DNA of 64,000 nt from Candidatus Poribacteria bacterium (GTDB taxonomy: Bacteria > Poribacteria > WGA-4E > WGA-3G). A model generated the notes under the pieces. It was not told the DNA's origin. It worked only from the letters and a program-made list of their open reading frames with translations, and searched no databases. The position numbers were made by a program, and so were the translations under genes. Where the stretch lies: the NCBI GenBank assembly GCA_958295945.1, contig OY282386.1, positions 4,278,001-4,342,000 of the forward strand, given 5' to 3'. Position 1 is the stretch's first letter. Every line of letters starts with the position of its first letter. This document shows positions 9,215 to 18,219 of this stretch, piece by piece.

Positions 9215-9248
9215 GCCATTCCACTTACCGATAAAAGGAGATAATACC

Positions 9249-10736
9249 ATGAAATGCATATACACCATAAGTAAACATGTAGCATTCGTCCTCATAATTC
9301 TGACAACTATAACAAATGTTATTGCTCAAGAACTGCCTATAGAACCTAATGAACAAGCATCAACTGGACTGTCGGGCAAAGTCGTTGATACTGAAGGAAA
9401 ACCTGTTTCCGGTTTCTCATTTAGTATTCAGTCTATGCAACTCATTGAAGGGTTCCCGCAACCTGCGGGTGTTGTTCCACAATTCGTACTGGAACAGTTA
9501 GACGGTGAAATACCTCCTGCCGCACCAAAACCTGCTATACTTGTGAAAACAGAAGATGATGGATCTTTCAAGTCTTCAGATATCCAACCCGGATTGGTTC
9601 AGATAATGGCAATACCGGAAGTAATGTTGAATGCATTTAAGAAAAATGATCTCAATGATCCGGAACAAGTACATCAACAACAAATGGAAGCGATGAGATT
9701 TGGTAGAATGAAGACCGAAATGAAGATTCTCTCAATACGGTTAAACAAAATCACTTTTTTCCCTTTGGATGATATGGGACCATTTGAAGGATTGGTATTC
9801 GGACTGAAACCCGGCACCAACATTGAAGACGTGAAAATTACCGTGAAAAAACTCCTAAAGATCCGCGCACAGGTTGTGTATGCTGATGGAACACCTGTTG
9901 TTAATGCAAATGCACGTCTATCCATAAGACATCGAAGTGGAGAGTTCGGGGGTAGCAGTGGAACTCACGGAACAGAATGCAGTACTGATGCTGAAGGCTA
10001 TTTCACAGAATATAGGGATGACCCCGGTTACTACACGTTATCGGTAACATATAAGACCTTTAAAGGCGGAGCAGGACCGTTTCTTATCAATAAAGGTGTA
10101 CATCCTGAAAAAATCGTAATCAAACTTGATGGAAACCCAGTTAAGAAAATGGCAGAAGACAAGAAAAAAGAAATTCAACAGAATCAGCAGCAACGTGTGG
10201 CAGCTGAGGCATTTGTTGGTGGACAACGTGTTGTACAGGTTGAGGCAATTGAGGGTGCCAATTTCCGTCCGCCAATCCGACGACAACCAGATAAGATAGT
10301 TTGGATCATCAATCCCGCAAATGGACACGCTTATGCACAAGTTACTTGTAGGGGATGGCACGATGCACAACAGAAGGCTATAAAAGAAGAATCACACCTC
10401 CTATCCATCAACGACGAAGAAGAACAGATATGGGTACAGATCATGTTTAGAGACCCACATTTTTGGATAGGACTCAATGATGTGGAAGAGGAAGGTGTTT
10501 GGCGATGGGATAGCGGTGAACCTGTAACCTATACCAACTGGGCAACCCATGAAGTGTTTGGTGGGAACGAACCTAATACCGAAAAGGATTTTGTTGCAGT
10601 CACGCATTTTGAAGGTGGATGGCAAGCAGCAAGTGAAAAATCACCACTATGGCATATCGCTCGAACTGCTATCATTGAGAAAGATGGAATGATTTCCAAA
10701 GTGCCTGTACCCGAAGATGAACCTGATGAAGAATAG
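9249..10736 (+). CDS. Secreted carboxypeptidase-regulatory-like / C-type lectin-fold protein, paralogue of the preceding gene
   Basis: 495 aa from the ATG at 9249 (AAAGGAGAT upstream). Same order as the neighbour: signal peptide (ends near VIAQE), a beta-sandwich module (SGKVVDTEGKPVSGFSFSI), a long middle part, a second module (IRAQVVYADGTPVVNANARL), then a C-type-lectin-like domain with better consensus: FWIGLNDVEEEGVWRWDSGE, PVTYTNW and GGNEPNTEKDFVAV. The EPN triplet occupies the position that binds calcium and sugar in mannose-type lectins, so carbohydrate binding is plausible but untested. It arose by tandem duplication, with strong divergence in the middle region. Confidence 0.85.
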   Translation: MKCIYTISKHVAFVLIILTTITNVIAQELPIEPNEQASTGLSGKVVDTEGKPVSGFSFSIQSMQLIEGFPQPAGVVPQFVLEQLDGEIPPAAPKPAILVKTEDDGSFKSSDIQPGLVQIMAIPEVMLNAFKKNDLNDPEQVHQQQMEAMRFGRMKTEMKILSIRLNKITFFPLDDMGPFEGLVFGLKPGTNIEDVKITVKKLLKIRAQVVYADGTPVVNANARLSIRHRSGEFGGSSGTHGTECSTDAEGYFTEYRDDPGYYTLSVTYKTFKGGAGPFLINKGVHPEKIVIKLDGNPVKKMAEDKKKEIQQNQQQRVAAEAFVGGQRVVQVEAIEGANFRPPIRRQPDKIVWIINPANGHAYAQVTCRGWHDAQQKAIKEESHLLSINDEEEQIWVQIMFRDPHFWIGLNDVEEEGVWRWDSGEPVTYTNWATHEVFGGNEPNTEKDFVAVTHFEGGWQAASEKSPLWHIARTAIIEKDGMISKVPVPEDEPDEE

Positions 10737-10771
10737 ACTTCACTGCACAAAAGGTCTTGCTCATTTTTGTC

Positions 10772-11878
10772 TCATGAAAGCAGATTACCACAATACGCAC
10801 AAGCGTTCACTTCTGCATCACCATTATACGTTTCACGTTCTGGTGTCAGATAGGTCTCGTGGTTGGTAACACAGTTGGAATTTTCACACTGTTCGGTAGA
10901 CTCACTGATGTTACGGATTGGTGGTTGAGTTAAGATGAGTTGTTCCAATCCCATCAGACTCGCAATAAGTGCCATACGGACTGGCACGGCATTTGCAGAT
11001 TGTTCAAAATAGGCTGCACGCGGGTCATCATCTAATTCATAAGCCAGTTCGTTGACGCGAGGCAACGGGTGCATTATCATCGCATCAGGTTTCGCGTTTT
11101 TCATCACATTAGCGTTCAGCAGATAACTGCCACGCACCGTTTTTGCATCTAAGTTGGGTGGCAGCCGTTCCTCCTGAAGCCGATTAACATAGATAACATC
11201 AAGCGTTTCAATTACCTCTGTAACGTTTTCAACCTCAAGAGGTATCTGTTTGTGATTTCCTGCTAATCGAGCCAGCACCCAAGGTGGCATCTGTAATCCA
11301 CGCGGGGCAATGTGAACAAGGTTGGCACCAAATCTGGCAGCAGCTAAGGTAAACGAATGTGCTGCGCGTCCATACCGAAGATCCCCACAGATGCCTACGG
11401 TCAAACCTTCCACCTGTGATTTGCGACGAATAATTGTATAGAGGTCTGTAAGGGCTTGTGTTGGATGGGCATGGCTGCCATCTCCGCCATTGATGACAGG
11501 AATATTGGAATAACGTGCCATAACCCGCGCAGAACCTGCCCAACTGTGTCGCATCACAATAAGGTCCGCATAGTTCGTGACCATCCGTGCAGTGTCAGCG
11601 AGGGTTTCACCTTTGGTCATAGAGGTAGAACTCGGATCAGCGAAACCGAGTGTCCCACCATTGAGACGTTCCATCGCACTTTCAAAGGAAAGCCGAGTCC
11701 GTGTACTCGGTTCATAGAATAACGTGGCAAGCAATTTGCTACGGCAGATACCTGACCAAGTTTCCTGTCGGGACTGCATCCCTTCTGCTAAACGAAAAAT
11801 CTGCTCTATTTCAAAATTTGACAGATCATCAAGTGTTACGAGGTGTCGCATCATCCCTCTATGATTGTGGTCCGCCAT
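10772..11878 (-). CDS. pyrB: Aspartate carbamoyltransferase catalytic chain with a PyrI-like zinc tail
   Basis: About 368 aa from the ATG at 11878 (MADHNHRG); an upstream in-frame ATG at 12007 would lie inside the neighbouring gene. It joins carbamoyl phosphate and aspartate in pyrimidine synthesis. Carbamoyl-phosphate motif FYEPSTRTRLSFESAM, HPTQALTDLYTI and MHPLPRVNEL are intact. The last 45 residues are unusual: CENSNC, 23 residues, then CAYC. This copies the cysteine pattern (C-x4-C-x~22-C-x2-C) and even the NSNC core of the zinc domain of the E. coli regulatory chain PyrI, but the nucleotide-binding half of PyrI is missing. Its start overlaps the end of the Rpn-like gene by 20 bp; pyrD lies further upstream on the same strand. 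Confidence 0.92.
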   Translation of the reverse strand: MADHNHRGMMRHLVTLDDLSNFEIEQIFRLAEGMQSRQETWSGICRSKLLATLFYEPSTRTRLSFESAMERLNGGTLGFADPSSTSMTKGETLADTARMVTNYADLIVMRHSWAGSARVMARYSNIPVINGGDGSHAHPTQALTDLYTIIRRKSQVEGLTVGICGDLRYGRAAHSFTLAAARFGANLVHIAPRGLQMPPWVLARLAGNHKQIPLEVENVTEVIETLDVIYVNRLQEERLPPNLDAKTVRGSYLLNANVMKNAKPDAMIMHPLPRVNELAYELDDDPRAAYFEQSANAVPVRMALIASLMGLEQLILTQPPIRNISESTEQCENSNCVTNHETYLTPERETYNGDAEVNACAYCGNLLS

Positions 11879-12842
11879 TCTCTGATTCAATGACATTTCC
11901 ATTTGACATATATTGCATGAATGTTTCAAGGGTGTCAACACGAGGTGCTGCAAGAAGTAACTCTCTAAGTCGTTGCATATCGTCAATTCTTTCCAGAGTA
12001 GGTTCAAGGACCTTTACTGCATCAGGTTGAAATTGAGTTTCAAGTAGAGAGATTATACTTTGGATGGTTCCCTTTTTCTCACCCTTTTTCTCACCCTTTT
12101 CCTCACCCTTTTTCTCACCTTGTTTCTCACCTTGTTTGTATGCCTCTTGCGTAGCTTCTGCGCTAAATTTTTCAAGACAGTATTGTATAAAAGGAGATTC
12201 TTGCATAATACCCTCCGGTAAACGTTCATAAATTAATTCTGGTTCAAAAACTATACCGCTAAAAACTCCGAGTGCTGCGAATAATATCTCACGAGTATTC
12301 TGATCTACACTTGCTAAGGCTATCGCATCAATACACTTCTCTAACCAACGATTAGCATCTATACCTGAAGATCGTTTCATCAGCGGTGTGAAAGGAAGTA
12401 ATGCTGGAACTTGCTTCTCTAATATTGATTGTCCATCTATCTCAATCAATCTAATTACCTTATAACGAAGCACATACTCATATCCCATTCCTTTGTATGC
12501 ATAGAAACCTTTATCATTTCTGCCTGCGTTCGGGTGTAAGTATAGAACGTTACAATAGACAGGCATTTCGTGCTGATGTATCAAAAACCCGTTATATCCA
12601 GCGAGACGAGACCACATCGGTTTTCTGCTGTCATCTGTTTGGACTTCGGTATGGAATATTACTGTTTCATTTTCCAGCTGTACTTTTAAAGTGCTATCAT
12701 TTTGATGTGATTTAATGGTCGGTTGTTCTGTTTCAAGGTTCTCCAAGACTTTTATATCAGAATGTCCTACCATAAATTCTGCAAATTCTTGAGAATACCC
12801 CAACATTACATATTTAACAGCGTTATCATAGTATTGTGCCAT
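11859..12842 (-). CDS. Rpn/YhgA-type PD-(D/E)XK nuclease-like protein
   Basis: 327 aa. The N-terminal half matches the Rpn family of recombination-promoting nucleases / putative transposases: the VIFHTEVQTDDSRKPMWSRL stretch (about residues 60-80) is the usual core with the Glu and Gln of the PD-(D/E)XK-like site, followed by AGYNGFLIHQHEMPVYCNVL. Near residues 235-260 is a KQGEKQGEKKGEEKGEKKGE run encoded by about six 12-bp tandem units (12069-12135); copy-number change would keep the frame. It lies between pyrD and pyrB on the same strand and its stop overlaps the pyrB start, suggesting translational coupling. Its role is not known from sequence. Confidence 0.8.
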   Translation of the reverse strand: MAQYYDNAVKYVMLGYSQEFAEFMVGHSDIKVLENLETEQPTIKSHQNDSTLKVQLENETVIFHTEVQTDDSRKPMWSRLAGYNGFLIHQHEMPVYCNVLYLHPNAGRNDKGFYAYKGMGYEYVLRYKVIRLIEIDGQSILEKQVPALLPFTPLMKRSSGIDANRWLEKCIDAIALASVDQNTREILFAALGVFSGIVFEPELIYERLPEGIMQESPFIQYCLEKFSAEATQEAYKQGEKQGEKKGEEKGEKKGEKKGTIQSIISLLETQFQPDAVKVLEPTLERIDDMQRLRELLLAAPRVDTLETFMQYMSNGNVIESENGGPQS

Positions 12843-12892
12843 ATTTCAAATTATACACCGAATAATAAAATTTATCAACATTTTAGCGATGA

Positions 12893-13831
12893 TTAGACAT
12901 CAACGTCCAAACTCCCAACCAATTCATTTATTGATTTCATGTTCATTTTTTCAAGATATGCGTGTAGACCTTCTATTACCTCCAATGATGCTTTTGGATT
13001 GACAAAGTTAGCCGTTCCAATTGCCACTGCCGAAGCACCCGCAATGAAAAATTCCAACGCATCTGTCGCATTCATTATGCCACCCATTCCCACAATCGGA
13101 ATAGAGACGCTTTTGTACACTTCCCAAACTAATCGTAATGCTACAGGTTTGATTGCAGGACCTGACAGACCACCTGTTATATTCGCCAGTTCAGGTTTGC
13201 GTGTTTCTGCGTTGATTGCCATGCCGAGTAAGGTATTAATCGCAGATAGTGCATCTGCCCCTGCATCTTCAATCGCACGCGCAATCACGGTAATATCCGT
13301 AACATTTGGCGATAGTTTAACCAACAGTGGTAAGTGCGTTCTTGCTTTTACCTCTGTGACAAGTTGATGTGCCAAAGTTGCATCAACACCGAAACTCATT
13401 CCTCCGCAATCAAGGTTCGGACAGGAGATGTTGAGTTCCACGCCAGCAACGCCATCTGCACTGCTTAACTTCTCAACGACCGTCAGATACTCTTCCACAG
13501 TTTTACCACAGACATTCACAATCACAGGCACATCAAATTGACGAAGATAAGGTAACTTTTCGGAGATAAAACCATCCACACCGACATTCTGCAGTCCAAT
13601 AGCATTAAGCATACCGGAGGGCGTTTCCATAATGCGGTTCATCGGATTACCAGGCCACGGCACACTTGTAACACCTTTCATCACAACCGCACCGAGTCGG
13701 TTTAGGTCTACAAAATCAGCATATTCACTACCATAACCGAATGTGCCAGATGCAGTCATCACAGGATTTCGCATCCGAATCCCGCCAATATTCACATTGA
13801 GTGAGAAGTTTTCTGTATCCATCATACTCAC
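12893..13831 (-). CDS. pyrD: Dihydroorotate dehydrogenase, class 1B-like
   Basis: 312 aa. It oxidises dihydroorotate to orotate with an FMN cofactor. Typical segments: NPVMTASGTFGYGSEY near the start, KGVTSVPWPGNP, TPSGMLNAIGLQNVG, the catalytic loop NISCPNLDCGGMSFG with the class 1 catalytic cysteine, and VGMGGIMNATDALEF for FMN phosphate binding. The usual partner PyrK is not in this window. The reported start is GTG at 13831; ATG codons 6 and 9 bases further in are equally possible, and no strong Shine-Dalgarno sequence decides. Confidence 0.92.
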   Translation of the reverse strand: MSMMDTENFSLNVNIGGIRMRNPVMTASGTFGYGSEYADFVDLNRLGAVVMKGVTSVPWPGNPMNRIMETPSGMLNAIGLQNVGVDGFISEKLPYLRQFDVPVIVNVCGKTVEEYLTVVEKLSSADGVAGVELNISCPNLDCGGMSFGVDATLAHQLVTEVKARTHLPLLVKLSPNVTDITVIARAIEDAGADALSAINTLLGMAINAETRKPELANITGGLSGPAIKPVALRLVWEVYKSVSIPIVGMGGIMNATDALEFFIAGASAVAIGTANFVNPKASLEVIEGLHAYLEKMNMKSINELVGSLDVDV

Positions 13832-13906
13832 ATAATAACAAGATTAACTGATAATTTCAACGCAACATTTGATGCAAAGTTACCATCATTATTCTATCGC
13901 AATGAC

Positions 13907-15820
13907 TTACCAACTGAGATAGACAACACGGAAATCAAAGAACAAACCTAATATACTAATGATAGAAGTAACTACGACATCACCAATTACCAAACCGATG
14001 AAAAATGGTATTGCGCGTCTATATAACCGCACACCACCTGTTGAAAGTAGAATCCGCTTAACTGTCCAACTGATTAATAACGGAAACCAAAGTCCCGTAA
14101 ATGTCCACCAACTTGATACAACATATCCCACAGGATGAAGAGGCCACTGAATAAAACGCCATCGCAAAAGCAGCAGACCGATAGCAAAGAAAAACCCACC
14201 AACCGTATACATCATACCACCCAAGTTCGTTTCACTCGGATTATACAACCATCCAGCCAATCGGTTGAACGCAGCACGCGCATACCAAGAACGCGCATTC
14301 TCTAAACCAACCTGATATGATAGATGTAGGTGTCCCCACGCAGCCGAAAGGGCACCAACAAAAATCGCAATTGCTAATACCCATAATAGTTGCTTACCAT
14401 TAAACCGAGTTTGATGGGCAAGTTTCAGTGCCTCCAATTGATGCGGCATCGGGTGTGCACGGTAGGAAAGATGATTCAACCAGAAGAATAATGACATCAC
14501 AGATAAATTGCGATTGCCAATACGGCGTGTTCCAATCGCATCTGTCAAGAGCAAATCTGGACCAGCGTTATACAAATCGTGTGCAGGAGGTCCTAATTCA
14601 GCACGAATACGCGTTATTGTCACCGACATCGCTAAATAGATGACAAAGAAAAGCACCGCAAACCATAGAGACATACCAACCTTTACACAGAAGGCTAAAA
14701 TCAGTATAAGTCCAACAAGTGCACCAATCATCGCTGTTCTGTATCGTAACGCTTCTCCTATATCACTCTTAGTCGGAGAACGACTGTTGAAGATAGTTTT
14801 GAGGACAACCTTAACATGTGAACGTCCCATCCACAACGTCCAGAGAAATAAGGCTATCCATACACCGCGAATCTGTGCCATTTCTCTTGGGAAGCCGATA
14901 GAACCACGCCACCCCAAACTCTGTCCGATAATCCGCTCAAAATGCCAGAACAGATGAAAAAACCAGCAGGAGAACCCCAAATCAAGCGGAATCAGAAAAC
15001 CAACACCAATTGCAAATGGAAAGAAACTAATGCGAAAACCGGGATTATTCATCGCACTCCACGGTTGCTCTGTCAGACGAAAATTATGATAAAGCGGAAT
15101 TGTAGGGAAAACAGGATTGATTTGGTGTAAACTATAGAGTAGATTGAGCAAGGCAGCGATGCACAGCCCCACAGCCATCATACGACGATTGAAGAAGCCA
15201 GTTTTTTCTTGTGTGATTTCAAAGGGGAGTTGAGCAATCGGGTAAGTGAGACGTTCATGTTCTTGCCACTGTTTGCGTAAAAGCACATTCAGACACAGCA
15301 TCGTTACGCCGAGGACTAGACTGAAACATACCCATATTAACGTCGGTACTAACCATGCCTGAAAATGTGATTGGATATAGAGTGTGGATTCACCTTCATA
15401 AAACCCGCGTAATATGTCCAGTTCTCCAACAACGAGCCATTCAGGGAGATGTTGATGAAAGAGTTGTGCCCACTCATTTTCGGGGGTTGCGTACCAAAAA
15501 CCGTTTCCCATTATCGGAACTAATACTTGTAGCATGTCGCGTCCCGCAAAAACAGAGGCTTGACACAACATCGCATAGATAGTTAACAGTTCACTTTGTG
15601 AAAATGCAAGTGAAGGTCGAATCCGTCTCAGAAAAGCGTTTATCGCAATCAGAACAAGTAGTGTAAACAGCACATTGAAAAGTAATGCCAAACTCGTAGG
15701 ACGATTAGAATCCCATATATAACTCAGGTGCAGTATCCAATAACTGTTAAGCGGGATGAGAGCAATCCCAATTAAAACTGCACGGAAGGTGATAGGACTT
15801 TTCGCTTGAGACTGCTTCAT
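13907..15820 (-). CDS. Polytopic membrane protein, DUF6785/DUF6784-like
   Basis: 637 aa with about 14-16 hydrophobic segments. I recognise it only as the DUF6785/DUF6784-type family, from memory. A paralogue is at 52576-54498. Shared motifs include WYATPENEWAQLF, LPEWLVV, a cytosolic RKQWQEHERLTYPIAQLP loop, RAELGPPAHDLYNAGPD and RAHPMPHQLEALKLA; these charged conserved loops suggest a transport or enzymatic role rather than a structural one. Function is unknown. It starts 15 bp from a small divergent membrane-protein gene, so the two share a very short promoter region. Confidence 0.75.
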   Translation of the reverse strand: MKQSQAKSPITFRAVLIGIALIPLNSYWILHLSYIWDSNRPTSLALLFNVLFTLLVLIAINAFLRRIRPSLAFSQSELLTIYAMLCQASVFAGRDMLQVLVPIMGNGFWYATPENEWAQLFHQHLPEWLVVGELDILRGFYEGESTLYIQSHFQAWLVPTLIWVCFSLVLGVTMLCLNVLLRKQWQEHERLTYPIAQLPFEITQEKTGFFNRRMMAVGLCIAALLNLLYSLHQINPVFPTIPLYHNFRLTEQPWSAMNNPGFRISFFPFAIGVGFLIPLDLGFSCWFFHLFWHFERIIGQSLGWRGSIGFPREMAQIRGVWIALFLWTLWMGRSHVKVVLKTIFNSRSPTKSDIGEALRYRTAMIGALVGLILILAFCVKVGMSLWFAVLFFVIYLAMSVTITRIRAELGPPAHDLYNAGPDLLLTDAIGTRRIGNRNLSVMSLFFWLNHLSYRAHPMPHQLEALKLAHQTRFNGKQLLWVLAIAIFVGALSAAWGHLHLSYQVGLENARSWYARAAFNRLAGWLYNPSETNLGGMMYTVGGFFFAIGLLLLRWRFIQWPLHPVGYVVSSWWTFTGLWFPLLISWTVKRILLSTGGVRLYRRAIPFFIGLVIGDVVVTSIISILGLFFDFRVVYLSW

Positions 15821-15835
15821 AGAGAGGAAAGAAAA

Positions 15836-16084
15836 ATGGTGATGATGGTTTTTGGGTTAGTAGTTGTTGTAATAATCGGCGGCGGAATGTTGATAGCACG
15901 TTTGGCAACGGTAGCAAAATCCAAAGGATCATGGGTATGGGGTTTCTTTATTCTTATCCTCCTTATCTGTATACCACTTTTTCTGTTAGGTATCTGTGTT
16001 TGGCTGCTCAACTTTTACAATATAGACTTCAGTCCACTTCAGAAACAACTCATATCCTTGAAACAAATCCATGGTCTCCGATAA
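15836..16084 (+). CDS. Small two-helix membrane protein
   Basis: 82 aa from the ATG at 15836, preceded by GAGAGGAAAG. Two hydrophobic helices (residues about 3-20 and 31-60, WGFFILILLICIPLFLLG) with a short basic loop between them. It is divergent from the DUF6785-like gene. No family is recognised. The strong membrane pattern and the ribosome-binding site support it as a real gene. Confidence 0.55.
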   Translation: MVMMVFGLVVVVIIGGGMLIARLATVAKSKGSWVWGFFILILLICIPLFLLGICVWLLNFYNIDFSPLQKQLISLKQIHGLR

Positions 16085-16115
16085 CGTATAGTCATCAATG
16101 AGTACAAAGCAACTA

Positions 16116-16823
16116 CTACAAAGGACGCTCGGTAACTGAATTTCCTTCTTCAGATTCAACGTCAGGCGAATCGGTTGATTTTCCTGCTATGTAGAGGAAC
16201 CATAGAGTCAGTCCGATAGCGATGACAATCCAGACTATACCCCAAAACAATGTTGGCAGGTTAGTTTCTTCTGCAAGCATCCGGGCATCAGAACGTAAAT
16301 GTGACCGATCCAAAATATCACTCTTAATGTCAAGGATAGCATAGAGACAACTTGTAATACCGATCACGCGTAAAATCCAATCATTTGCAACCTCTGGCAG
16401 AAATAATCCAAAAGCAATAAGCACAACGCCAAAACCGACGCCAAAACCGTAGGTAAATGTATCCGACCCAAAGCCGATAGTAATCCCTACCATGCCAATG
16501 CCAATCAGAACACTAACAGCCTTATCAAAATGGGTTCTTGCTGCCATAAGCAGAATAACACCGCCCCATATCAGACTGCCGAGATAACCTGCAGTCAGTA
16601 TCATAAACCTGTTACCACCCGTTGTCAGGGCATGTCCTCCCTGTTGCGGATTTATCTCAATCTCTACGATACTGCCTCCCGTTAGGTATGCAGCAAGTCC
16701 ATGACTCACCTCATGCATAAATACAACGAATATCTTGAGCGGGTACAACACCAAAGTCCCCCACAACAACGAAATCACTAAAAAAATCAATATTAGGGCT
16801 ATATATCTCTTGAAAAATGTCAT
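16116..16823 (-). CDS. M50B-like membrane zinc metallopeptidase
   Basis: 235 aa, with 6-7 membrane segments. The zinc-binding HEVSH motif (about residue 38, in FVVFMHEVSHGLAAYLTGG) is followed by HALTTGGNRFMILTAGYLGS, the layout of the peptidase M50B family of small integral membrane peptidases. The C-terminal Asp of the M50 active site cannot be placed with certainty. The substrate is unknown. It is convergent with the small membrane protein on its left and divergent from the MFS transporter on its right. Confidence 0.75.
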   Translation of the reverse strand: MTFFKRYIALILIFLVISLLWGTLVLYPLKIFVVFMHEVSHGLAAYLTGGSIVEIEINPQQGGHALTTGGNRFMILTAGYLGSLIWGGVILLMAARTHFDKAVSVLIGIGMVGITIGFGSDTFTYGFGVGFGVVLIAFGLFLPEVANDWILRVIGITSCLYAILDIKSDILDRSHLRSDARMLAEETNLPTLFWGIVWIVIAIGLTLWFLYIAGKSTDSPDVESEEGNSVTERPL

Positions 16824-16942
16824 GAGCTAACCTTGTTATATTTTCTAAAAAATAAGATGTTCAGATTATAGACCTATTCTATCATATATTGGTTGAAATT
16901 GCAAATAATGGTTGAATTCCTTCTGCCGATTTTCGTTTAATA

Positions 16943-16971
16943 TTGACATACTCCTTAAGCACATGTATAAT
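16943..16971 (+). promoter_or_regulatory. Consensus sigma-70 promoter of the MFS transporter
   Basis: Perfect TTGACA (16943-16948), a 17-bp spacer and perfect TATAAT (16966-16971). The predicted transcript starts about 55 bp before the ATG at 17034. Confidence 0.8.
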
Positions 16972-17033
16972 AGTTGATACTGCACAATTTGCAGTTATCC
17001 TAAATGGGCAGAATCTACCTATAGAACCTACGA

Positions 17034-18218
17034 ATGCAAAAATCCAAACTTCTCCTCCTGTTTCTAACCCTATTTTTCGTAATGCTTGGTGTTGGCATCA
17101 TTATCCCTACCTTCGCATATTACACTGAAAATACTGGGGCAACTTTGACTGAGTATGCAGTTTTGATGTCAGTCTATTCAGCGATGCAGCTGATATTTAC
17201 ACCAATATGGGGACGATTGTCAGATAAGTATGGCAGGAAACCCGCAATTCTCGGTGGACTATTAGGTAATGCAGCATCCTTAATCGGTTTCGGTTTAGCA
17301 AGTGATTATGTCCTGCTTCTGTTTATACGGAGTTTTGGAGGTGTTGCTGCAGCTGCAGTTTTGCCAACGGTAATGGCTTACGTAGCAGATGTTACAACCG
17401 ATGAAGAACGGGGTAAAGGCATGGGGTTGATGGGAGCAGCAATTGGATTGGGTATTACCTTGGGACCTGCTATCGGTGGCATCATGGGTAGACAAGATTT
17501 ACCGTTCTTTGTCGCAGGTGGTTTGTCTCTTTTGAACTGTTTGCTTGTTTTTATCATATTACCAGAATCTCTCCAACAAAACACACAAATTGAAGAACAA
17601 AACATACCAAAGCGGCACCACGAATGGGTGTCACTTAGATCAATCTTCCGATGGCAGACGTTAACATCACCGCTTACCGCTATTTTCCTTATCTCATTTT
17701 TCTCAAGTTTCAGTTTCATGGGTTTTGAAACGGTATTCCCCCATTTTATTAAAGATAAATGGAGTTATGGACAAAAAGAAATGGGAGGAATGTTTCTTGT
17801 AATGGGGGCGGCTGTCGTTCTATTTCAAGGTGGTCTACTCGGGAGAATGATCAACATGTTTGGTGAACGCAGGATTATCCTTTCCGGTATCTTACTCCAC
17901 GTATTGGGTATGGCACTCTTACCTACTGCAACTCCATATTTTACCCTCACGCTATATCTGGTTGCTATCGGTATCGGTAGCCAAATTATCCGCCCTACCA
18001 ATGCGTCTTGGTTCACGAAACTGAGCCGATCTGGACAAGGGACAGTTATCGGTGTGATGGATGCCTTCTCAAGCTTAGGACGGATTTTAGGACCACTTCT
18101 CGCTATCTGGTTCCATCAAATCAATATCGCGTCCCCTTACCTTGTTCTATCCAGTTGTTTAATCATATCTACACTTTTCCTATATATACCCTTGTGCCGT
18201 GTTGAGCGTAATACATAG
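17034..18218 (+). CDS. Major facilitator superfamily transporter, TetA/multidrug-efflux type
   Basis: 394 aa with 12 predicted membrane helices. The cytosolic loop 2-3 carries the MFS signature GRLSDKYGRKPAIL (about residues 62-75), and helix 5 has the antiporter-like motif GAAIGLGITLGPAIGG seen in drug/H+ antiporters. A second half-repeat motif lies around LLGRMINMFGERRIIL. The substrate cannot be told from sequence. It is driven by a near-ideal promoter at 16943-16971. The stop is one base from the stop of the convergent large gene at 18220. Confidence 0.87.
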   Translation: MQKSKLLLLFLTLFFVMLGVGIIIPTFAYYTENTGATLTEYAVLMSVYSAMQLIFTPIWGRLSDKYGRKPAILGGLLGNAASLIGFGLASDYVLLLFIRSFGGVAAAAVLPTVMAYVADVTTDEERGKGMGLMGAAIGLGITLGPAIGGIMGRQDLPFFVAGGLSLLNCLLVFIILPESLQQNTQIEEQNIPKRHHEWVSLRSIFRWQTLTSPLTAIFLISFFSSFSFMGFETVFPHFIKDKWSYGQKEMGGMFLVMGAAVVLFQGGLLGRMINMFGERRIILSGILLHVLGMALLPTATPYFTLTLYLVAIGIGSQIIRPTNASWFTKLSRSGQGTVIGVMDAFSSLGRILGPLLAIWFHQINIASPYLVLSSCLIISTLFLYIPLCRVERNT

Positions 18219-18219
18219 T

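Noticed and set aside
9120-9248. Upstream extension of the second lectin-fold gene
   Set aside because: It overlaps the preceding gene in another frame; AAAGGAGAT and a signal peptide fix the start at 9249.
11879-12007. N-terminal extension of PyrB
   Set aside because: It would lie inside the Rpn-like gene and has no similarity to PyrB; the ATG at 11878 fits the family length.
12069-12135. Short tandem repeats considered as a CRISPR-like array
   Set aside because: Units of 12 bp without spacers, in frame inside a coding region, giving a Gly-Glu-Lys-Lys run.
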